64,000 nt of DNA from Klebsiella huaxiensis. GTDB taxonomy: Bacteria; Pseudomonadota; Gammaproteobacteria; Enterobacterales; Enterobacteriaceae. Numbering within the stretch: the stretch's first letter is position 1; each line of letters starts with the position of its first letter. The stretch covers positions 4,092,001-4,156,000 of the forward strand of contig NZ_CP036175.1 in the NCBI RefSeq assembly GCF_003261575.2. Reading direction: 5' to 3'. The translations under genes and the position numbers were made by a program. The notes beneath the pieces were generated by a model. It searched no databases, was not told the origin of the DNA, and saw only the letters and a list, made by a program, of their open reading frames with translations. Shown piece after piece: positions 1-8,624 of the stretch.

Positions 1-197
1 ACATTCTCCTCTTCGTCGGCGGTAATCTGGTCGTCGGCAAACACGATTTTGCCGATATTGAAGCCAAATTCAAAGAGATGGGTTTTAACCGTGTCTTCGC
101 TCCAAGCCACGATCTTGAAGATGTCTGCCAGCTCATGGCCAATGACATAAGTCAGCGCCACGGTGTCGAGCAGCGCTGCCTGGAAGAGGCTATCTGA
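1..197 (+). CDS. glmS: Glutamate mutase sigma (S) subunit, 3' end only
   Basis: Reading frame 3 is open from base 3 to a TGA at 195-197 and gives the last 64 residues of a B12-binding glutamate mutase small subunit. The stretch begins ILLFVGGNLVVGKHDF, which matches the GGN-[IL]-VVGK strand of the family's Rossmann-like cobalamin domain. The subunit would bind adenosylcobalamin and pair with GlmE to turn L-glutamate into (2S,3S)-3-methylaspartate in the cytoplasm. The DxHxxG cobalamin motif lies upstream of the window. The stop shares one base with the glmL start, suggesting coupled translation. The gene is cut by the window edge, not broken. Confidence 0.9.
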   Translation, partial: ILLFVGGNLVVGKHDFADIEAKFKEMGFNRVFAPSHDLEDVCQLMANDISQRHGVEQRCLEEAI

Positions 198-1585
198 TGC
201 AGACCGTCTCTGTCGATATCGGCTCGACGTGGACCAAAGCAGCCCTCTTCGCGAAGGAGGGAGATGCATTAACGCTGGTTAACCACGTTCTGACCCCGAC
301 CACTACGCATCATCTGGCAGACGGTTTTTTTGCCAGCCTGAATCAGGTGCTAAACGTTGCCGATGCTCGTCCCCTGCTCAATAGCGGTGAAGTGACGCTA
401 AAGTATTCCTCGTCGGCAAAAGGCGGTCTTGCCGTCGCTGCCATGGGGCTGGTGCCATCCATCACCCTGGAATCTGCAAAAGTGACCGCCCATTCGGCGG
501 GGGCGAAAATCGCCCAGTACTACTCGTATAAACTCAACCGCCACGATATCGAGTCGCTGGAGGCCTCGCCGCCGGATATCCTGCTATTTACCGGCGGGAC
601 GGACGGAGGCGAAGAGAGCTACGGCCTGGCCAATGCCCGCGCGCTGGCAGAGTCAAAGCTCGACTGCGCCATTATCTACGCCGGCAACCGTGATATTCAG
701 GACGACGTGCTGGCTATCCTCGGTCATAAAGATCTGACCACGGTGGACAACATTCTGCCCGACCTCGATCACCCGAATCCTTACGCTGCCCGCAAAGCCA
801 TTTGCGATGTGTTCTTGTCGCGTATCGTCAAGGGTAAAGGGCTGGACGTGATCGTCGGTGAAACCGGCGAAGAGCCGATGCCGACCCCATGGACCGTCTA
901 CGAGCTGGTGAAAACCATCAGCAACTACGACAGCGCATGGAAAGAGTTCATGCTGATCGACATGGGCGGCGCCACCACCGATGTCTATTCCGCCAGCGCG
1001 AACACCCTCTCACCCGATACCGTCCTGCACGGGGTTCCTGAACCGTTTGTTAAACGCACGGTAGAGGGCGATCTCGGAATGCGCGTCTCCGCGGTAGTGG
1101 TTGGCGAAAGCACCCATGAGCTGGTGAAGGTGGTCTTTGCTCAACAGCCGGAACGTCAGGAAGCCTTTTACGGCTATCTGCGTCATCTGGTCGCCCATCC
1201 CGATTATCTGCCGCAAGGCGCCGAAGAGACATTCTTCGACGCCCTGCTCGCCGGACTGTGCGTCGGCTACGCCAGCGAACGCCATGCGGGCACCAAAAAA
1301 CAGGTCTGCACCTGCGTGGGCAACGTCGATTTACAGATGGGCCGCGACCTGACCACCGTACGCAAAGTCGTCGGTTCCGGCGGATGGCTCTCCCGCGCCA
1401 GCCAGTTCGACATCCATAGCTGGCTGAAGTACCGCGAACTGGACGACGACGGCAGACGCATTCTCTTACCCACTCAGTTTGAATATTACCGCGATGCTCA
1501 AGGCCTGCTTCCGCTACTGGCAAACGTTGCCAGGCTCTACCCAGAACTTGCCGCCCGCACCAGCATTCAGTGTTTAACCCTATAA
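197..1585 (+). CDS. glmL: Glutamate mutase-associated protein MutL/GlmL
   Basis: This 462-residue protein is of the MutL/GlmL family (unrelated to mismatch-repair MutL) always found between glutamate mutase subunit genes. It has the two phosphate-binding signatures of the actin/Hsp70 ATPase fold: VDIGSTWTKAAL at residues 6-17 and LIDMGGATTDVY near residue 255, with LLFTGGTDGG around residue 130. By analogy with diol dehydratase reactivases it is thought to be a chaperone or reactivating factor for the B12 enzyme; that role is inference. The start overlaps the glmS stop by one base, and glmE follows after 18 bases. Confidence 0.92.
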   Translation: MQTVSVDIGSTWTKAALFAKEGDALTLVNHVLTPTTTHHLADGFFASLNQVLNVADARPLLNSGEVTLKYSSSAKGGLAVAAMGLVPSITLESAKVTAHSAGAKIAQYYSYKLNRHDIESLEASPPDILLFTGGTDGGEESYGLANARALAESKLDCAIIYAGNRDIQDDVLAILGHKDLTTVDNILPDLDHPNPYAARKAICDVFLSRIVKGKGLDVIVGETGEEPMPTPWTVYELVKTISNYDSAWKEFMLIDMGGATTDVYSASANTLSPDTVLHGVPEPFVKRTVEGDLGMRVSAVVVGESTHELVKVVFAQQPERQEAFYGYLRHLVAHPDYLPQGAEETFFDALLAGLCVGYASERHAGTKKQVCTCVGNVDLQMGRDLTTVRKVVGSGGWLSRASQFDIHSWLKYRELDDDGRRILLPTQFEYYRDAQGLLPLLANVARLYPELAARTSIQCLTL

Positions 1586-1603
1586 AATCTAAGGCAAAGA
1601 CGA

Positions 1604-3049
1604 ATGGAACTTCGCAATAAAAAGCTAACCCATGATGAATTCATGACCGAGCGGCATCAGGTATTGCAGACCTGGCAGACCGGGAAAGATGTTGAACACT
1701 TCGAAGATGGCGTGAAGTACCAGCAAACCATTCCTGAGAAAAAACGCTTTTCTCACGCTCTGCTGAAGGCCGATCAGGAAGGGAAAACCCTGAGCCAGCC
1801 GCGCGCGGGCGTGGCGTTAATGGATGAGCACATCGAACTGCTTAAAACGCTGCAGGTAGAGTGCGACCTGCTGCCCAGCACCATTGATGCCTATACCCGT
1901 CTGAACCGTTATGAAGAGGCGGCGATTGGGATTCAAAAATCCATCGAAGCGGGAACGTCCAAACTGAACGGCCTGCCGGTGGTAAACCACGGTGTCGCTG
2001 AATGCCGTCGAATGACCGAGTCGCTGGAAAAACCGGTTCAGGTGCGCCACGGCACGCCTGATGCGCGTCTGTTAGCTGAAATCTCAATGGCCAGCGGATT
2101 TACCAGCTACGAAGGCGGCGGTATCTCCTACAACATCCCTTACGCCAAGCGCGTCACCCTGGAAAAATCAATTCGTGACTGGCAGTACTGCGACCGCCTG
2201 ATGGGCCTGTATGAAGAACACGGCATCCGCATTAACCGCGAGCCGTTTGGCCCACTGACCGGCACACTGATCCCACCGTTTATGTCCCACTCGGTGGCGA
2301 TTATCGAAGGTCTGCTGGCGCTGGAACAGGGCGTGAAATCCATCACCGTCGGCTACGGCCAGGTCGGTAGCCTGACGCAGGATATCGCGGCTATTCAATC
2401 CCTGCGCGAACTGTCGCACGAATACTTCGGCAATTACGGCTTCGACGATTATGAGCTGAGTACCGTCTTCCACCAGTGGATGGGCGGCTTCCCGGAAGAT
2501 GAATCGAAAGCGTTCGCCATTATCTCCTGGGGCGCGGCGGTGGCCGGTATGTCCGGCGCGACCAAAGTGATTACCAAGAGCCCGCACGAAGCCTTCGGCA
2601 TTCCAACTGCCGCAGCAAACGCCCAGGGTCTGAGAGCCTCGCGCCAGATGCTCAACATGGTCAGCGACCAGAAATTCCCGCCATGCGCTGCCGTTGAACA
2701 GGAAGTGGACCTGATTAAGAGCGAAGTTCGCGCCGTACTGAGGAGAGTTTTCGAACTGGGCAACGGCGATATCGCCCGCGGCACGGTACTGGCTTTCGAA
2801 GCGGGCGTGCTGGATGTGCCTTTCGCTCCGGCCTCTTGTAACGCGGGCAAAATCCTGCCGGTTCGCGATAACTCAGGCGCCATTCGCGTGCTTGAAGCCG
2901 GCGCGGTTCCGCTGCCAAAAGACATTCTCGCCCTGCACCATGATTACGTCGCCGAGCGTGCGAATTTCGAAGGACGCAAGCCTTCATTCCAGATGGTTGT
3001 TGATGACATCAACGCTGTATCCCACAGTAAATTAATAGGAAGACCATAA
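1604..3049 (+). CDS. glmE: Methylaspartate (glutamate) mutase epsilon subunit
   Basis: GlmE, 481 residues, is the catalytic TIM-barrel subunit of adenosylcobalamin-dependent glutamate mutase (EC 5.4.99.1). It carries out the carbon-skeleton rearrangement of L-glutamate to 3-methylaspartate with GlmS. Family-typical segments include QVRHGTPDARLL (about residues 146-157), EGGGISYNIPYAKRVTLEKS (about 170-190) and GPLTGTLIPPF (about 216-226). Length is normal. A purine-rich AAGGCAAAGACGA precedes the ATG, and the TAA overlaps the mal ATG by one base, so the two enzymes of consecutive steps are likely translationally coupled. Confidence 0.95.
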   Translation: MELRNKKLTHDEFMTERHQVLQTWQTGKDVEHFEDGVKYQQTIPEKKRFSHALLKADQEGKTLSQPRAGVALMDEHIELLKTLQVECDLLPSTIDAYTRLNRYEEAAIGIQKSIEAGTSKLNGLPVVNHGVAECRRMTESLEKPVQVRHGTPDARLLAEISMASGFTSYEGGGISYNIPYAKRVTLEKSIRDWQYCDRLMGLYEEHGIRINREPFGPLTGTLIPPFMSHSVAIIEGLLALEQGVKSITVGYGQVGSLTQDIAAIQSLRELSHEYFGNYGFDDYELSTVFHQWMGGFPEDESKAFAIISWGAAVAGMSGATKVITKSPHEAFGIPTAAANAQGLRASRQMLNMVSDQKFPPCAAVEQEVDLIKSEVRAVLRRVFELGNGDIARGTVLAFEAGVLDVPFAPASCNAGKILPVRDNSGAIRVLEAGAVPLPKDILALHHDYVAERANFEGRKPSFQMVVDDINAVSHSKLIGRP

Positions 3050-4290
3050 TGAAAATTAAACAGGCCCTTTTTACCGCTGGCTACTCTTCATTCTATTTTG
3101 ATGACCAGCAGGCGATTAAAAATGGCGCGGGTCATGATGGATTCATGTATACCGGCGCGCCGGTTACCCCGGGCTTTACGTCGGTGCGCCAGGCGGGTGA
3201 GTGCGTCTCGGTACAGCTGATTCTGGAAAACGGCGCGGTGGCGGTCGGTGATTGCGCCGCCGTACAGTACTCCGGCGCGGGCGGCCGCGATCCGCTGTTC
3301 CTGGCGGAAAACTTTATCCCGTTCCTCAACGATCATATTAAACCGCTGCTTGAAGGCCGCGATGTCGATGCGTTCCTGCCGAACGCCCGCTTCTTCGACA
3401 AGCTGCGTATCGACGGCAATCTGCTGCATACCGCCGTCCGCTACGGCCTGTCTCAGGCGCTGCTCGACGCCACTGCGCTGGCAAGCGGTCGCCTGAAGGC
3501 GGAAGTGGTTTGCGACGAGTGGCAGCTGCCGTGCATCCCGGAAGCGATTCCTTTATTTGGTCAGAGCGGCGATGACCGCTACATCGCCGTCGACAAGATG
3601 ATCCTCAAAGGCGTGGACGTGCTGCCGCACGCGCTGATCAACAACGTCGAAGAGAAGCTGGGCTTTAAAGGCGAAAAACTGCGTGAGTATGTGCGCTGGT
3701 TGTCCGACCGAATCCTCAGCCTGCGTACCAGCCCACGCTATCACCCGACGCTGCACATTGATGTCTACGGCACCATCGGTTTGATCTTCGACATGGACCC
3801 GGTGCGCTGCGCCGGCTATATCGCCAGCCTGGAGAAAGAAGCGCAGGGTCTGCCGCTCTATATAGAAGGCCCGGTCGATGCCGGTAACAAGCCGGATCAG
3901 ATCCGTATGCTGACCGCCATCACCAAAGAGCTGACTCGTCTGGGTTCTGGCGTGAAGATTGTCGCCGACGAATGGTGCAACACCTATCAGGATATCGTGG
4001 ACTTCACCGATGCCGGTAGCTGCCACATGGTACAGATAAAAACCCCGGATCTTGGCGGCATTCACAACATCGTTGACGCAGTGCTGTACTGCAACAAACA
4101 CGCCATGGAAGCCTATCAAGGCGGTACCTGCAACGAAACCGAGATCAGTGCCCGCACCTGCGTGCACGTCGCGCTGGCCGCACGTCCAATGCGTATGCTG
4201 ATCAAACCAGGCATGGGCTTCGATGAAGGTCTCAACATCGTGTTTAACGAAATGAACCGCACCATCGCGCTGTTGCAGACTAAGGATTAA
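3049..4290 (+). CDS. mal: Methylaspartate ammonia-lyase
   Basis: This 413-residue enolase-superfamily enzyme (EC 4.3.1.2) eliminates ammonia from L-threo-3-methylaspartate to give mesaconate. Length and sequence closely match the well-studied Citrobacter amalonaticus enzyme as I remember it. The catalytic base K331 lies in QIKTPDLGG, and H194 is CAC at 3628-3630. Metal ligands of the enolase barrel sit in HIDVYG, YIEGPVDAG and IVADEW. The gene starts inside the glmE stop and ends three bases before the next start, so it is part of one operon. No defect is seen. Confidence 0.97.
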   Translation: MKIKQALFTAGYSSFYFDDQQAIKNGAGHDGFMYTGAPVTPGFTSVRQAGECVSVQLILENGAVAVGDCAAVQYSGAGGRDPLFLAENFIPFLNDHIKPLLEGRDVDAFLPNARFFDKLRIDGNLLHTAVRYGLSQALLDATALASGRLKAEVVCDEWQLPCIPEAIPLFGQSGDDRYIAVDKMILKGVDVLPHALINNVEEKLGFKGEKLREYVRWLSDRILSLRTSPRYHPTLHIDVYGTIGLIFDMDPVRCAGYIASLEKEAQGLPLYIEGPVDAGNKPDQIRMLTAITKELTRLGSGVKIVADEWCNTYQDIVDFTDAGSCHMVQIKTPDLGGIHNIVDAVLYCNKHAMEAYQGGTCNETEISARTCVHVALAARPMRMLIKPGMGFDEGLNIVFNEMNRTIALLQTKD

Positions 4291-4293
4291 GAG

Positions 4294-5664
4294 ATGGCTC
4301 GTACATTTAAGATCTTATCGCCTACGGCTATTCTGGGTTATGGCTTCCCGGAAGAGAGTTTTCGTAAAGCCATGGAAGAGTCGCCAGATCTTATTGCCGT
4401 TGATGCCGGTTCATCCGATCCTGGCCCCCACTACCTGGGGGCAGGTAAACCCTTTACCGACAGGGCCGGAGTGAAACGCGATCTGCGCTATATGATCGTC
4501 GCTGGCGTGAAAAACAACATTCCGGTGGTGATCGGCACCGCCGGAGGATCCGGCGCCGCGCCGCATCTGGAGTGGTGTCGCCAGATAATCCATGAGATTG
4601 CGCAGGAAGAGAAACTGTCTTTCTCGATGGCGCTAATCCCGTCTGATGTTGATAAAGAAGTCGTTCATCAGGCGCTGGATAACGGCAAAATTACCGCGCT
4701 GGATTTTGTTCCGGAACTGACTCACGAGGCTATCGAAGAGAGCACCTATATCGTCGCACAGATGGGGATCGAACCTTTCCAGCGGGCGCTGAAAGCCGGT
4801 GCGCAGGTGGTGCTGGGCGGTCGTGCCTACGATCCAGCCTGCTTCGCCGCGCTGCCAATTATGCAGGGTTTCGATGAAGGGCTAGCGCTGCACTGCGGCA
4901 AGATCCTTGAATGTGCGGCCATTGCCGCCACGCCGGGTTCCGGTTCCGACTGCGCCATGGGGATTATCGACGACCACGGCTTTACGCTGAAAGCGTTCAA
5001 TCCAAAGCGTAAGTTCACCGAAACCTCCGCGGCGGCGCATACTTTGTATGAGAAGTCCGATCCGTACTTCCTGCCGGGTCCTGGCGGCGTGCTGAACCTG
5101 AAAGGGTGTACCTTCAAAGCCGTCAACGAGGGCGAAGTCTACGTCAGCGGTTCACGTCACGAAGAAACACCATACGCACTGAAGCTGGAAGGTGCTCGTC
5201 AGGTCGGCTTCCGCTGCCTGACCATTGCCGGAACGCGCGACCCGATCATGATTGCCGGGATCGATAACATTCTCGAAGAGGTACAAGCCAGCGTGGCGCG
5301 TAACCTCTCGCTGACTGACGACAGTATCCGCATGACGTTCCACCTGTACGGTAAGAACGGCGTGATGGGCAACCATGAGCCGATGAAAACCGCCGGACAC
5401 GAGCTGGGGATTTTGCTGGATGTGGTCGCGCCAACTCAGGATATCGCCAACAGCGTCTGTTCGCTGGTGCGCTCTACCCTTCTGCACTACGGCTATGAAA
5501 ATCGCATTGCAACTGCGGGCAACCTCGCCTTCCCGTTCTCGCCGTCTGATATTCAAAGCGGGCCGGTGTATGAGTTCTCTATCTATCACCTTATTGAAGC
5601 CAGCGACGCGCTGCGTTTTGATTTCCACATTGAACAGGTGACGCCAGAAGGAGTTCAGGCATGA
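4294..5664 (+). CDS. AtuA-family protein (DUF1446), function unknown
   Basis: A 456-residue protein of the AtuA/DUF1446 family, named after a gene of acyclic terpene use in Pseudomonas; no reaction is firmly assigned. Visible landmarks are a Gly/Ser-rich N-terminus (VDAGSSDPGPHYLGAG, about residues 36-51), GTAGGSGAAPH (about 81-91), LGGRAYDPACFAALPIM (about 174-190) and DPYFLPGPGGVLNL. It begins three bases after mal and overlaps the DUF4387 gene by four (ATGA), so it is firmly inside the methylaspartate operon. It may handle mesaconate, citramalate or a CoA derivative; that is inference from position only. Confidence 0.85.
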   Translation: MARTFKILSPTAILGYGFPEESFRKAMEESPDLIAVDAGSSDPGPHYLGAGKPFTDRAGVKRDLRYMIVAGVKNNIPVVIGTAGGSGAAPHLEWCRQIIHEIAQEEKLSFSMALIPSDVDKEVVHQALDNGKITALDFVPELTHEAIEESTYIVAQMGIEPFQRALKAGAQVVLGGRAYDPACFAALPIMQGFDEGLALHCGKILECAAIAATPGSGSDCAMGIIDDHGFTLKAFNPKRKFTETSAAAHTLYEKSDPYFLPGPGGVLNLKGCTFKAVNEGEVYVSGSRHEETPYALKLEGARQVGFRCLTIAGTRDPIMIAGIDNILEEVQASVARNLSLTDDSIRMTFHLYGKNGVMGNHEPMKTAGHELGILLDVVAPTQDIANSVCSLVRSTLLHYGYENRIATAGNLAFPFSPSDIQSGPVYEFSIYHLIEASDALRFDFHIEQVTPEGVQA

Positions 5665-5978
5665 AACAATCCATATGCTCGCTGGCGCAGGTCATTCGTT
5701 CCAAAAACGCCGGACCGTACGAACTGGTTTTAGATATTTTATTTAAAACCCAGGAAGATTATCAGCGGGTAAAACGTTCGGAACAATTAACGCCGCAGCT
5801 TATTGCTGGATTATATAACGTAAAGCCTGATTTTATTCATCGCATTGTGTGGTTTGATCCGGCTAATGCGGTAAAAATCGTCATGCCGCGCGATATTATT
5901 TCCGGCAACGTCGGTGACAATGATGTATATGGCGCACAGCAGCACGCCCCATTATTAAGTATTGAGTTCGATCTGTAG
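5661..5978 (+). CDS. DUF4387 protein, partner of the AtuA-family protein
   Basis: A 105-residue DUF4387 protein with no signal peptide or membrane segment. Its conserved-looking core is RSKNAGPYELVLDILFKTQEDYQRV near the N-terminus and DISGNVGDNDVYGAQQHAPL-type sequence near the end. In other bacteria such proteins stand next to, or are fused to, AtuA/DUF1446 proteins, and here the start overlaps the AtuA stop by four bases. A two-subunit enzyme is plausible. The sequence gives no catalytic assignment. Within two bases downstream an ERIC element begins and ends the tightly packed first half of the operon. Confidence 0.8.
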   Translation: MKQSICSLAQVIRSKNAGPYELVLDILFKTQEDYQRVKRSEQLTPQLIAGLYNVKPDFIHRIVWFDPANAVKIVMPRDIISGNVGDNDVYGAQQHAPLLSIEFDL

Positions 5979-5979
5979 T

Positions 5980-6106
5980 AATACACATCATCCTTCAAGC
6001 TGCCTCTTTGTTGGCTGCACTCAGAAACCCCAGTCACATAGTTATCTATGCTCCTGGGGATTTCTTCCCTTGCCGCCTCGACGCATCTCGAACGATTTTG
6101 TGTATT
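5980..6106. repeat. ERIC element (127 bp)
   Basis: The element runs from AATACAC to GTGTATT, which are inverted ends, and is exactly 127 bp, the consensus ERIC length. The core holds CCCCAGTCACATAG ... CTATGCTCCTGGGG and a CTTGCCGCC segment typical of ERIC/IRU. It starts two bases after the DUF4387 stop, leaving about 140 bp of other sequence before the symporter gene. If transcribed it would fold into a long hairpin between the two halves of the fermentation cluster. Confidence 0.88.
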
Positions 6107-6248
6107 CATATAAAAACAACATTGGGATTCAGGATGTTGCTGTATCACTGTTTTCCAGACTATTCATGCAACTGGTTATAACAGGGGTGCGTCTGTTCGC
6201 AGATTCACTCCACCCTACATTTAACCGCCAGTTTCCGATGGAGTAAAC

Positions 6249-7556
6249 ATGAAGAAAATAAGTTTAACCAAAATGATCATATTAGGCCTGATACTCGGCA
6301 TGATTGCCGGGGTGGCTATTAATAATATGGCCTCGGCTGATACAGCAAAGTCATACGCACAGGATATTTCCATTTTTACCACCATATTTTTACGCATGGT
6401 AAAAATGATCATCGCCCCGTTGGTTATTTCTACCCTGGTCGTAGGTATTGCCAAAATGGGCGATGCGAAAACGCTCGGGCGTATATTCTCTAAAACCTTT
6501 TTCCTGTTTATTTGTGCTTCCCTACTGTCGATTGCGCTGGGTCTGGTGATCGTCAATATGTTCCAGCCGGGTGCAGGCATCAACTTTGTGGCCCACGACG
6601 CCGGAGCCGTCGCGGCCGTACAGTCAGAACCGTTCACGCTGAAAGTGTTTATCTCTCACGCAGTGCCCACCAGCATCGTTGATGCGATGGCACGTAACGA
6701 AATCCTGCAAATTGTCGTGTTCTCAATCTTCCTTGGCTGCAGCCTGGCGGCAATCGGCGAAAAAGCCGAGCCGATCGTGAAGGTACTCGACTCGCTGGTC
6801 CACGTCATGTTGAAGCTGACTGGCTACGTCATGCTGTTTGCGCCACTGACCGTTTTCGCCGCTATCTCCGGGCTGATTGCCGAACGTGGCCTGGGCGTGA
6901 TGGTCAGCGCCGGGATCTTTATGGGTGAGTTCTACCTGACTCTGGGTATGCTGTGGGCGATCCTGATTGGCCTGTCGACGATGATTGTCGGTCCGTGCAT
7001 TGGCCGTCTGACCAAAGCGATCCTCGAACCCGCGCTGCTGGCCTTCACCACATCCAGCTCAGAAGCAGCCTTCCCTGGCACGCTGGATAAGCTGGAAAAA
7101 TTTGGCGTCTCTTCCAAAATTGCCAGCTTCGTTCTGCCGATTGGCTACTCCTTTAACCTCGTCGGCTCGATGGCCTACTGCTCGTTTGCCACGGTATTTA
7201 TCGCCCAGGCCTGTAATGTCCATCTCGGGATGGGCGAGCAGATCACCATGCTGCTGATCCTGATGCTGACCTCGAAGGGAATGGCGGGCGTGCCGCGCGC
7301 CTCAATGGTGGTTATCGCCGCCACCCTGAACCAGTTCAACATTCCGGAAGCCGGTCTGATCCTGTTGATGGGCGTCGATCCGTTCCTCGATATGGGCCGC
7401 TCTGCCACCAACGTCATGAGTAACGCCATGGGTGCAGCCATTGTTGGCCGTTGGGAAGGCGAACACTTCGGTGAAGGCTGTCGTGGCAAAGCGCCAGCCA
7501 AAACGCCGGAGCATGAACGTCCTGCGACCGAACCTTCAGAAGTTGCTCTGTCCTGA
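6249..7556 (+). CDS. Dicarboxylate/amino acid:cation symporter (GltP/DctA family)
   Basis: A 435-residue inner-membrane sodium- or proton-coupled symporter of the DAACS family. Hallmarks are the serine-rich hairpin AFTTSSSEAAFPGTL (about residues 258-272), the NLVGSM segment replacing the usual NMDGT motif, the second hairpin SKGMAGVPRAS, and VDPFLDMGRSATNVMSNAMG in the substrate-binding TM8. The cluster context points to glutamate or a C4/C5 dicarboxylate (mesaconate, citramalate) as substrate; which one cannot be read from sequence. A GGAGTAAAC precedes the ATG. A terminator lies just after the stop. Confidence 0.88.
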   Translation: MKKISLTKMIILGLILGMIAGVAINNMASADTAKSYAQDISIFTTIFLRMVKMIIAPLVISTLVVGIAKMGDAKTLGRIFSKTFFLFICASLLSIALGLVIVNMFQPGAGINFVAHDAGAVAAVQSEPFTLKVFISHAVPTSIVDAMARNEILQIVVFSIFLGCSLAAIGEKAEPIVKVLDSLVHVMLKLTGYVMLFAPLTVFAAISGLIAERGLGVMVSAGIFMGEFYLTLGMLWAILIGLSTMIVGPCIGRLTKAILEPALLAFTTSSSEAAFPGTLDKLEKFGVSSKIASFVLPIGYSFNLVGSMAYCSFATVFIAQACNVHLGMGEQITMLLILMLTSKGMAGVPRASMVVIAATLNQFNIPEAGLILLMGVDPFLDMGRSATNVMSNAMGAAIVGRWEGEHFGEGCRGKAPAKTPEHERPATEPSEVALS

Positions 7557-7563
7557 TCCAACA

Positions 7564-7588
7564 GGCCGGCTTAGCGTCGGCCTTTTTT
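7564..7588 (+). terminator. Rho-independent terminator after the symporter gene
   Basis: GGCCG (7564-7568) pairs with CGGCC (7578-7582) and is followed by six T. It begins 8 bases past the symporter stop and ends 24 bases before the glutaminase ATG, so it would reduce or modulate read-through into the rest of the cluster rather than end it cleanly. Confidence 0.7.
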
Positions 7589-7611
7589 CAACATTTCAAC
7601 AGGGTTGCACC

Positions 7612-8613
7612 ATGAATGTAAAGTTTCTCAGCACGTGCATCTTAACTGCCAGCTTACTGTTTAGCGCCACGACACTGGCGCAGAACACGCCGGATTACGC
7701 CAATATTATCGAACAGGCGCACCAGAAATATAAAAGTAACCACGACGGTAAAGTCGCCGACTACATCCCTGCCCTGGCGACCTACAGTCCTGACAATTTC
7801 GCCATCACCCTTGCCACGGTCGACGGCAAAATTTATCAGGTCGGCGACGTAAAAAAAGCGTTTCCGATGGAGTCCCTGAGCAAGGTTTTCACGCTGGCAC
7901 TGGCGATGGAGCAGCGCGGGCCGCAGGAAGTTTTAGATAAACTCGGTGCCAATGCCACCGGCCTGCCCTTCAACTCCGGCTTAGCGGTGGAATTAACCAA
8001 AGGGGCCCCGGAGAACCCGTTAGTCAATGCAGGAGCCATGAGCACCGTCAGTCTGATTAAAGCACAAGACAAAACCGATCGCTGGAACAAAATCCTCAAC
8101 AATCTCAACGCCTGGGCCGATGCCTCACTCACCGTTAACGAGCCGGTATTCAAATCCGAAATGGAAACTAACCAGCATAACCAGGCGCTGGCGATGCTGA
8201 TGAACTCTTATAACAGCTTCTATGGCGATACCCAGGAAGCCGTCGAAATTTATACCCGCCAGTGCTCGGTGGATATCACCGTTGAACAACTCGCCAAAAT
8301 GGGGGCCGTACTCGCCAACAAAGGCCAATCCCCCTTCAACGGCAAACAGTTGCTAAATGAAAGCTATGTCCCGCAGGTGCTGGCGGAAATGGCGATTGCC
8401 GGGCTGTACGACGGCAGCGGCAAGTGGCTGTACACCGTGGGTATCCCGGCGAAATCCGGCGTTGGCGGCGGAATGGTTGCCGTGGTGCCAGGACAATACG
8501 CCATTGCAGTCTACTCTCCCCCGCTGGATGAAGCCGGTAACAGCGTTCGCGCCCAGCAGACCATCGAATATGTCGCCCATGCGACCCAGGCCAATCTCTT
8601 TTTAGCAAAATAG
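7612..8613 (+). CDS. Exported glutaminase
   Basis: A 333-residue serine-dependent glutaminase (EC 3.5.1.2; beta-lactamase-like fold) that hydrolyses glutamine to glutamate and ammonia. The S88-L-S-K91 motif (in PMESLSKVF) gives the nucleophile and general base, and NPLVNAGAMS is the family's conserved substrate-site segment. The frame is open further upstream into the symporter gene, but the ATG at 7612 gives a clear signal peptide: MNVKFLS, a hydrophobic core, then SATTLA with likely cleavage before QN. A periplasmic location is therefore predicted, unlike the cytoplasmic E. coli YbaS and YneH. It would make glutamate for the adjacent symporter and mutase. Confidence 0.9.
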   Translation: MNVKFLSTCILTASLLFSATTLAQNTPDYANIIEQAHQKYKSNHDGKVADYIPALATYSPDNFAITLATVDGKIYQVGDVKKAFPMESLSKVFTLALAMEQRGPQEVLDKLGANATGLPFNSGLAVELTKGAPENPLVNAGAMSTVSLIKAQDKTDRWNKILNNLNAWADASLTVNEPVFKSEMETNQHNQALAMLMNSYNSFYGDTQEAVEIYTRQCSVDITVEQLAKMGAVLANKGQSPFNGKQLLNESYVPQVLAEMAIAGLYDGSGKWLYTVGIPAKSGVGGGMVAVVPGQYAIAVYSPPLDEAGNSVRAQQTIEYVAHATQANLFLAK

Positions 8614-8624
8614 TGAGACGTAAA

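Noticed and set aside
5962..6246. A 94-codon open frame on + across the ERIC element
   Set aside because: Most of it translates the ERIC repeat; open frames across ERICs are common and not expressed as proteins.
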